Positions 55,294-60,906 of a stretch of DNA of 60,906 bases are shown here, piece by piece; position 1 is the stretch's first letter, and every line of letters begins with the position of its first letter. The stretch spans positions 1-60,906 of the forward strand of contig NZ_AUKX01000036.1 in the NCBI RefSeq assembly GCF_000424985.1. Reading direction: 5' to 3'. A program made the position numbers and the translations under genes. A model generated the notes under the pieces. It saw only the letters and a program-made list of their open reading frames with translations. It was not told the DNA's origin and made no database searches. The stretch comes from Arenibacter latericius DSM 15913. Its GTDB lineage: Bacteria; Bacteroidota; Bacteroidia; Flavobacteriales; Flavobacteriaceae.

Positions 55294-56769
55294 CTACTCA
55301 ACTACTTCCCAATAAGCTTCACCTAGCACTTTCACGGCTTCTTCCATTTCCTGCTGATTAAAATGTGCAAATCCTAGTCTTAGAGCGGTTATGGATCGAT
55401 TTTGATAGAGGCAAATACTCGGAATAAAGAGTCCTTTTTCTCCTGCCTTTTTTTGCAATTGCGTCAAAGAAAATGAAGTGTTAAACCGAATCCAAAAAGC
55501 TAAACCAGCTTGCGGTATAGTAAATAGAATGTTGTTCTTAAAATGTGTGTTGAGTAATTGGGCAAACATTTCTTTCCGCTCAGCGATTACTTTTTTGGAC
55601 TTTCTTTGGTATCGATGAATGTCTCCTTCGTGAATGAGCTCTCTCAATGCTTTTTCCATCATGGTATCTGGTTTACCAAAGATATTCAGGTATTTTGCTG
55701 CTTCCTGCAAAAGGTCTTTCGGGGCTATTAAAAAATTAACTTGAAAACCTGGATTTAAAAACCGTCCGAAAGTGCCAACATAAATGATGCGATTGCCGCC
55801 GTTTATTCTAAAAAGCGATTCTTTTTTGTTTTTTATCATAGAAAATTCAAAATCCCTATCATCTTCAATTACAATGAAATTGTATGCATCTGCCAAATCT
55901 AGCAATTGCTTTTTCCGCTTTTTGGAAAGACGAACGGTAGTGGGATATTGGCAAGTGCTGTTGATATAAACCAATCGTATCTCGCCGGGTTTATAATGGT
56001 TTTGAATATAATCTATGTTCATTCCGTCCGCATCTACCGGAATTGTTCTCATTTTGGCACCGGCTTGACTATAAATCATATTGGGTAAAAAGTAACTGAG
56101 CTCTTCCACCAAAACAAGATCGCCTGTATTGATCAGTAAACGCGATAAGATGGAATGAACCTGCTCCAATCCAGCTACGGGCAGCAAAAAATCCCTAGAA
56201 AGATGAAAGCCTCGGGTTAAATTTAAATAATAACTGAGTTGGTCCCTAAATAACAGACTGTCATCAACAGTATTTAAGAAAGGACCTGATTGATTTTTTC
56301 TTCGAATTACCGAAGTGTAAAAACGAACAAGTTCCTCCGATTTAATGATGCGATAATCTGGCGTGCCATCGGTAAAATATAATTTTTCTTGTTGTTTTTC
56401 TATCGGGGTATCCAATATAAAATCCTTCTTAAAATGAAACCCTGCCTTTTCTGGAGGATGCTGAAAAGCGTTGGTTTTTTTGGATTGAGTGGGGGAAAGC
56501 TCAGGATTTCTAACGAAAGAGCCAATGTTTGGCAGGGTTTCTATCCACCCTTGTTCTTGTAGCTCTGACAAAGCGGCTACTATTGTCTTTCTGTGTACTT
56601 GAAGCTCTTCGGAAATTTTCCTACTACCAGGAAGTCGGTCATCATCTTCCAAAAGGTTGCTTTTTACGGCGTTAATAAACTGATAAACAATTTGCATATA
56701 GATCGCCTCCTTTTTACGACGATCTATTTTTATGAAGGAATTAAAAGGAATTGTAACCGGACTACTCAT
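55294..56769 (-). CDS. MocR/PdxR-like regulator with degenerate PLP site
   Basis: A 491-aa protein. The N-terminal GntR winged helix (about 15-80) has GSRKISEELQVHRKTIVAAL and ends GSFV. The remainder (about 110-490) is a class I aminotransferase fold, as in MocR regulators. The lysine that normally binds PLP in GTFSK is replaced: the motif reads GTFGR with Arg336 (codon CGG). The usual EDDYD reads EDDRD, with the Asp kept. It may bind another ligand or bind PLP non-covalently. It is divergent from a TonB-dependent receptor gene only about 85 bp away, its likely target. TATTTTTG at 56789-56796 (minus strand) is a possible -7 element. Confidence 0.9.
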   Translation of the reverse strand: MSSPVTIPFNSFIKIDRRKKEAIYMQIVYQFINAVKSNLLEDDDRLPGSRKISEELQVHRKTIVAALSELQEQGWIETLPNIGSFVRNPELSPTQSKKTNAFQHPPEKAGFHFKKDFILDTPIEKQQEKLYFTDGTPDYRIIKSEELVRFYTSVIRRKNQSGPFLNTVDDSLLFRDQLSYYLNLTRGFHLSRDFLLPVAGLEQVHSILSRLLINTGDLVLVEELSYFLPNMIYSQAGAKMRTIPVDADGMNIDYIQNHYKPGEIRLVYINSTCQYPTTVRLSKKRKKQLLDLADAYNFIVIEDDRDFEFSMIKNKKESLFRINGGNRIIYVGTFGRFLNPGFQVNFLIAPKDLLQEAAKYLNIFGKPDTMMEKALRELIHEGDIHRYQRKSKKVIAERKEMFAQLLNTHFKNNILFTIPQAGLAFWIRFNTSFSLTQLQKKAGEKGLFIPSICLYQNRSITALRLGFAHFNQQEMEEAVKVLGEAYWEVVE

Positions 56770-56853
56770 TATTTACATATCGGACTACCAAAAATACTAT
56801 TTTAATCCAAACCTTTGCCATCAATTTTAAATATTACGATTAAAGAAGTCTTT

Positions 56854-58737
56854 ATGAAAAAACAATTAGCGACATTAATTCTATTAGCTGCCATACCTAG
56901 CTTCTCGCAAGAAAAGAATACGGTTCCCGATGCAGATCAGGAAATAAACGAATTAGATGAAGTTATTATTCAGGGAAACAGATTGCAAACTCCTTTTAGT
57001 GAGTCCACACGGGATATTCAGGTCATTACCCAAAAACAAATTCAGGCGCTTCCTGCTAAATCGCTCAACGAGGTTATATCATTTATAAGTGGTGTGGACA
57101 TTCGGCAGCGTGGTCCGTTTGGAACACAGACCGATATTTCTGTTGATGGTGGAACTTCGGAGCAAACTTTGGTGCTGATTAATGGGGTGAAAATGTTAGA
57201 CTCCCAAACTGCCCACAATATGATGAATATTCCTGTGCCATTGAGTGCTATAGATCATATTGAAGTCATAAGAGGTGCTGCAGCGCGGGTTTATGGAATC
57301 AATGCCCTTACTGGAGCTATTAATATTGTTACTAAAAAGAGCAAACGCTCTACTGTAATTGCAGATATAAGGGGCGGAAGTTCTTTTAAAAGCAAGGAGG
57401 AAGGTGACGGTGAAGGAATTTATGGAGGTGGAGCAGTGGAGGTTACAGGAGTTTACGGATCTGATAACCAGAGTCAGCTTTTTTCATTGGCCCAAAGCAA
57501 CTCTAACGGACAGCGCTACAATTCGGCCTCAAAAAATACGCGCCTTTTTTATAGCGGAAATTATGATTTTAATGCAGATAATAGCATTCAGGCAATGGCA
57601 GGCTACGCTCAATGCCAGTTTGGTGCCAACGGGTTTTATGCTGCTCCCGGTGATATTAATTCGGAAGAACATGTAACATCCTCTGTCTTTAGTCTCTCCT
57701 CTAAGCATACTTGGGGCGATTTTACACTTTCTCCTAGAATTAGTGATCGCTATGGGGAAGATGATTACCGTTATTTTAAAGATGATTTAAGTAGAGGCCG
57801 GTCTAGGCATTATACCAACGCGCTGATGCTTGAATTGAATAGTAGCCTCAAAACAGGAATAGGAACTTTTGGTTTTGGATTGGAGTCCCGATTAGAAAAG
57901 ATTAACAGTACAAATATTGGAGAGCATGAGCGCGATAATCACGGGGTATATGCAGAATTTAAAAGCAATCTAAGTGAAAAACTAAGAGGTACTATTGGTC
58001 TATATGGGAACTATAACACGGATTTTGGTTATCAGGTGTATCCTGGGTTAGATTTAGCTTACTTAATTAATCACCACTGGAAAATAGCTGCGAGCATCGG
58101 CTCTGGGCAGCGCATCCCTTCGTTCACGGACTTATACCTAGATCAGCGACCAGGGAATATTGGAAATGCCTTGCTTCAACCCGAGAACGCCTGGAATTAT
58201 GAGGGGAATATTCAGTACCAAAATGGAAACCTACAGTTGAAAACCGGGTATTTTTATCGCCAGATTTCTGAATTTATCGATTGGGTAAGAGAAGATGCCT
58301 CAACACCTTATTCTCCAGTTAATTTTGGAGAAAACACCATGCATGCTATTTACGGGAGAATCCAGCAGGATTTTGAATTGGGAGGGAAGCAATCCTTTGG
58401 ATATCAGCTGAGTTATAATTATTTAAGCCCTTCCATGGAGACTTCATCGGGAATCCAATCGAAATACGTATTAGAGTCTTTGAAACATCAGTTAGTGGCA
58501 GGTGTTCATTATCGTATCAACGACTTTTCATTACATGTTAAAAACAGGTGGTTACAGCGAGAACTTGCCAATGCCTATAACGTAGCCGATGTTCGACTAA
58601 ATTACGAAGTTCAGAACTTCCTTTTATACACCGAGATAACGAACCTATTCAATGCCTCGTACAAAGAAGCAGGTGCTGTTCCTATGCCCACACGTTGGTT
58701 TGGATTGGGCGTTACCTATCAATGGCACCAAGGGTAA
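56854..58737 (+). CDS. TonB-dependent receptor (BtuB-like size)
   Basis: A 627-aa outer-membrane receptor from the ATG at 56854. A TTG 13 codons upstream is in frame, but MKKQLATLILLAAIPSFSQ is a clean signal peptide. The plug (about 35-150) includes LDEVIIQG near the TonB-box position, LNEVISFISGVDIRQRG and HIEVIRGAAARVYG before GAINIVTKKS. A barrel of about 470 residues follows, ending GVTYQWHQG. It has no SusC-type N-terminal extension and no SusD partner, so a siderophore, haem, cobalamin or similar small ligand is more likely than a glycan. Control by the divergent MocR-like protein is the main clue to function. Confidence 0.92.
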   Translation: MKKQLATLILLAAIPSFSQEKNTVPDADQEINELDEVIIQGNRLQTPFSESTRDIQVITQKQIQALPAKSLNEVISFISGVDIRQRGPFGTQTDISVDGGTSEQTLVLINGVKMLDSQTAHNMMNIPVPLSAIDHIEVIRGAAARVYGINALTGAINIVTKKSKRSTVIADIRGGSSFKSKEEGDGEGIYGGGAVEVTGVYGSDNQSQLFSLAQSNSNGQRYNSASKNTRLFYSGNYDFNADNSIQAMAGYAQCQFGANGFYAAPGDINSEEHVTSSVFSLSSKHTWGDFTLSPRISDRYGEDDYRYFKDDLSRGRSRHYTNALMLELNSSLKTGIGTFGFGLESRLEKINSTNIGEHERDNHGVYAEFKSNLSEKLRGTIGLYGNYNTDFGYQVYPGLDLAYLINHHWKIAASIGSGQRIPSFTDLYLDQRPGNIGNALLQPENAWNYEGNIQYQNGNLQLKTGYFYRQISEFIDWVREDASTPYSPVNFGENTMHAIYGRIQQDFELGGKQSFGYQLSYNYLSPSMETSSGIQSKYVLESLKHQLVAGVHYRINDFSLHVKNRWLQRELANAYNVADVRLNYEVQNFLLYTEITNLFNASYKEAGAVPMPTRWFGLGVTYQWHQG

Positions 58738-59360
58738 AGACGGACCAGAATATTATATAGTGGCCTAGCCAACAGTTTATAACAAATTGATTGTTGTTAA
58801 TTGGATGGATACACTGATTACCGATTACTGGTTACCGACTACTGATCATTAAACCTAGTTGGTGCAGGCCCGCCTTTGCTGTCGGGCAATCCTTATGATG
58901 GTATTCCACTTAGACTATACCTACTTCCTCCTGCTGGCACGAGCAAAATGCTCGCGCTAGCGGAGGATTAGTGGTATTAGCCAAATAGTTGGTTTTTATT
59001 TTTTGACTAAAAAAACTTTGTAGGTTTTACTCATTCTTTAGTTAAACAGCTGACCCAATGGCTTATGTTTATTGCTAATTGTTTATTGTTAATTAAAGGG
59101 ACTACTGATTACTTTTTACTGATCACCGATTACTGACCACTGTTACCGTAGTTCTCTTCACTATCGTTCATTCGAACTGACTAAGCGCTTTGTAGGTTTT
59201 ACTCATCCCTTGATTCATAAAGGGCCGACCCAACTGTTTATTGCTAATTGGTTATTGTTTATAGAACTTGACTGACGTCTGTTTACTAATGCCTAAACAC
59301 ATTGTTTATTGCTAATTGGTTATTGTTAATTAAAGGGACTACTGATTACTTTTTACTATC
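58738..59360. repeat. Repeat-rich spacer: heptamer tracts and palindromic elements
   Basis: No gene is present. 7-bp-period tracts occur at 58785-58804 (AATTGAT type), 58811-58848 (TGATTAC CGATTAC type), 59068-59148 (TTTATTG and ATTACTG types), 59235-59262 and 59303-59356. The string TTAAAGGGACTACTGATTAC begins both 59093 and 59329. GCCCG/CGGGC (58868-58887) and a longer palindrome (58927-58966) lie between the tracts. Segments starting CTTTGTAGGTTTTACTCAT at about 59018 and 59188 are further direct repeats. Confidence 0.8.
58927..58966. repeat. Extended REP-like palindrome
   Basis: CGAGCA (58940-58945) pairs with TGCTCG (58949-58954) over AAA. Outer segments CCTCC...GGAGG and GCT...AGC continue the pairing with small mismatches. 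A diverged copy lies at 45173-45208, directly after the 784-aa TlpA-like gene. Confidence 0.6.
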
Positions 59361-60013
59361 ATATGACTAAACTTAAACTGTCCAGTATTTTTGATGGTTT
59401 TAGTTATACTTCTTATTGGATTTATTTATAAAAAGGATTAGTTCTGTTTTAAAAACTAATTCTGTTCATTTTTTCCATTGATGAAATGCGCAGCATTCAT
59501 GAATTCCTTTTAAAAAAACAATATACAAGCCATGAATAAAAAACGAACCAGGGCCGACAAACTAAGGTACCGGAGTACCTTATGTTTAGAGGAGCCAGCT
59601 GTAGCGTTGGACTTTAATGTATTAGCTTATTAGGATGTGAAATCTACACGGCCGCACCGTCCAGGCCGCCTACCTCCGGCAGGTAAACCTACCTCCGGCA
59701 GGTAAACCTTCCTAACGGCAGGTAAACTTTCAACAACCAGGGTGTACATGTGCTGCCGGACGCCTGCCTTCGGCAGGTAAACCTTCCTTCACCCGCTGTG
59801 AAAAGCACTTGATTTTTAACAGGGCCGAAAAACGAAGGTACGGTGTACCTTTGGTTGAGGAGCCAGGAGTAGCGTGGGACAAGAATTCTAAATCATTCAG
59901 TTATTTTATGACGAAGGCCGATTCTTTTAATTTTAGCAATTTGACAGAAGTAGTAATAAATATTGTAGCAAAAAGTCATTTTGAACGGTAGTCCCGCACT
60001 TCAGTGGGGGAGA
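59361..60013. repeat. Non-coding region with a duplicated hairpin element and 19-bp tandem repeats
   Basis: A roughly 60-nt element occurs twice (59550-59612 and 59821-59880). Both copies begin AGGGCCGA, contain a 7-bp stem AAGGTAC/GTACCTT, and continue GAGGAGCCAG...GTAGCGT. Between them CTACCTCCGGCAGGTAAAC is tandemly repeated (59670-59688, 59689-59707, variant 59708-59727), with a further variant at 59763-59781. A 60-codon frame at 59809-59991 overlaps the second copy and is probably not a gene. Confidence 0.7.
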
Positions 60014-60080
60014 TACTGATCACCGATTACTGACCACTGTTCCCGTAGTTCTCTTCACTATCGTTCATTCGAACTGACTA
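60014..60080. repeat. Second copy of a 67-bp direct repeat, abutting the IS3 element
   Basis: 60014-60080 matches 59117-59183 with a single mismatch (A to C). The match stops exactly where the IS3 left end begins at 60081, so this copy was probably interrupted by the insertion. Confidence 0.85.
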
Positions 60081-60134
60081 TGGAATGTCTAATTTAGTTG
60101 GTACGGATTTATGTGATAAACTTAAATTTGTAAT

Positions 60135-60413
60135 ATGAGTAAAAGAAATTACGACCAGGAATTTAAAACCACCATTGTAGAGTTACTAAATACAGGATGT
60201 TCCGTTAAATCCTTATCTGAAGAATATGGAGTTAGCCAAGCCTCAATTAACAGGTGGAAAAGGATGGCAATCACAAATGGCACGCCACAAGCTGCAGAAG
60301 AAACCAAAGAGGCGCTAAGAATTAAGGCTTTAGAAAAAGAATTGAAGGAAATAAAGTTAGAACGTGATATTTTAAAAAAGGCAGTGAGCATCTTTTCCAA
60401 GAGCGACAGGTAA
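60135..60413 (+). CDS. IS3-family transposase OrfA
   Basis: A 92-aa protein. A helix-turn-helix of the HTH_Tnp_1/IS150 type covers about 1-60 (KTTIVELLNTGCSVKSLSEEYGVS, then INRWKRM). A leucine-zipper-like coiled coil follows (about 65-85, IKALEKELKEIKLERDIL), ending ILKKAVSIFSKSDR. OrfA binds the element ends and joins to OrfB by -1 frameshifting. An A AAA AAG slippery site lies 31 bp before its stop. The ATG is 54 bp inside the left end. Confidence 0.92.
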   Translation: MSKRNYDQEFKTTIVELLNTGCSVKSLSEEYGVSQASINRWKRMAITNGTPQAAEETKEALRIKALEKELKEIKLERDILKKAVSIFSKSDR

Positions 60414-60906
60414 GATATGGTTTCATAAAAGATCATAAAGACAAATTTCCTGTTGAAAAGATGTGTAAAATCATGTGCGTTAGTAAAAATGCTTATTATA
60501 CATGGCTAAGAACAAGCGAAACCAATGCCACTAATACTAGGTTAGAGTTTTTAAAACAAAGCATACAAGAAATATATCACGGTAGTTACCGTATATATGG
60601 CAGTTTAAGAATCCAAAAAGCATTGGAAAGAAAAGGGCTGTTTTATAGTAGGTCCTATGTAGCCTACTTGATGAAACAGATGGGATTAAAAAGTGTTTTA
60701 AGTAGAAAATTCAGGGGGACTACAACCGACTCAAAACACTCGCTCCCAGTTGCAAGAAATCTATTGGCAAGAAACTTTACTAGTGAGTGTCTAGGTGAAA
60801 AATGGGTGTCAGATATCACCTACATCAAAATAGGAAGCAGTTGGAATTACCTAACAACAATTTTGGATTTAGCAGATAGAAAGGTGTTATCCTGGGTTTT
60901 AAGTGA
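60368..60906 (+). CDS. IS3-family transposase OrfB (rve/DDE integrase), cut by window edge
   Basis: The -1 frame relative to OrfA is open from 60368 to the window end. It reads RYGFIKDHKDKFPVEKM and then a helical HTH_21 region (YYTWLR, HGSYRIYGSLRIQKALE). The start of the integrase core follows, with the first catalytic Asp in KWVSDITYI and LTTILDLADRKVLSW after it. The remaining DDE residues lie outside the window. It is probably made as an OrfAB fusion via the slippery site at 60374-60380. Confidence 0.9.
60374..60380 (+). promoter_or_regulatory. Programmed -1 frameshift site (A AAA AAG)
   Basis: AAAAAAG is positioned so that OrfA reads AAA AAG and a one-base slip enters the OrfB frame, which is open from 60368. 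This is the canonical IS3-family slippery heptamer. Confidence 0.85.

Larger units (their letters stand above)
60081..60906 (+). mobile_element. IS3-family insertion sequence (IS150-like), left part only
   Basis: The element begins with TGGAATGTCTAATTTAG, starting with the TG expected of IS3-family inverted repeats, at the point where the flanking 67-bp repeat breaks off. orfA and a -1-frame orfB follow. The right end lies beyond the window, so the inverted repeat and target duplication cannot be confirmed. Confidence 0.8.

Noticed and set aside
59809-59991. 60-codon plus-strand frame after the tandem repeats
   Set aside because: Its first half is the second copy of the duplicated hairpin element, which is not kept as a frame in the first copy.

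Overview
The window looks like the chromosome of a marine member of the Flavobacteriaceae (Bacteroidota). The support is an AT-rich sequence, a SusC/SusD pair, LytTR-type two-component systems, YaiO-type and TonB-dependent outer-membrane proteins, TAnnTTTG-type promoter elements and almost no Shine-Dalgarno sequences. It begins inside an IS110-family transposase and ends inside an IS3-family element. No rRNA, tRNA or CRISPR array was seen.

Layout. (1) 0.56-12.4 kb: a minus-strand operon encodes a cytosolic multi-PAS hybrid kinase, a pseudoreceiver-Hpt protein, a receiver protein, a membrane-anchored HEAT protein, a GT2 polysaccharide synthase, a TPR-YaiO outer-membrane protein and an unknown membrane-anchored protein. 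It converges on an LTA-synthase-like phosphatidylglycerol-headgroup transferase. This reads as a phosphorelay-controlled exopolysaccharide locus. (2) 12.8-27 kb: a sugar locus around an AraC regulator has MFS, TIM-barrel and ThuA genes on one side. On the other side are a TIM barrel, two Gfo/Idh/MocA oxidoreductases, a zinc dehydrogenase, an extended SDR and a 1059-aa SGNH/beta-propeller/HEAT/cytochrome c fusion. The mix suggests oxidative (keto-sugar) catabolism. (3) 27.1-36.6 kb: a LytTR membrane regulator precedes an operon of MauG/CCP di-haem protein, beta-helix-cytochrome c fusion, SusC, SusD and PKD lipoprotein, which pairs haem redox enzymes with an outer-membrane importer. (4) 36.7-39.7 kb: a DnaE2-like polymerase without an adjacent partner gene. 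(5) 40.5-44.9 kb: tagaturonate reductase, altronate dehydratase and a zinc dehydrogenase, a hexuronate/hexonate branch. (6) 45.2-54.9 kb: two tandem modules of LytS-like kinase, LytTR regulator and TlpA-like thioredoxin protein. (7) 55.3-58.7 kb: a MocR-like regulator whose PLP lysine position is Arg, divergent from a TonB-dependent receptor. (8) 58.7-60.9 kb: a repeat-filled spacer and the IS3 element.

The most unusual non-coding signal is a set of degenerate tracts with a 7-bp period. They fill the spacers around the uxa genes and downstream of the TonB receptor. Several other palindromic or duplicated elements sit among them.
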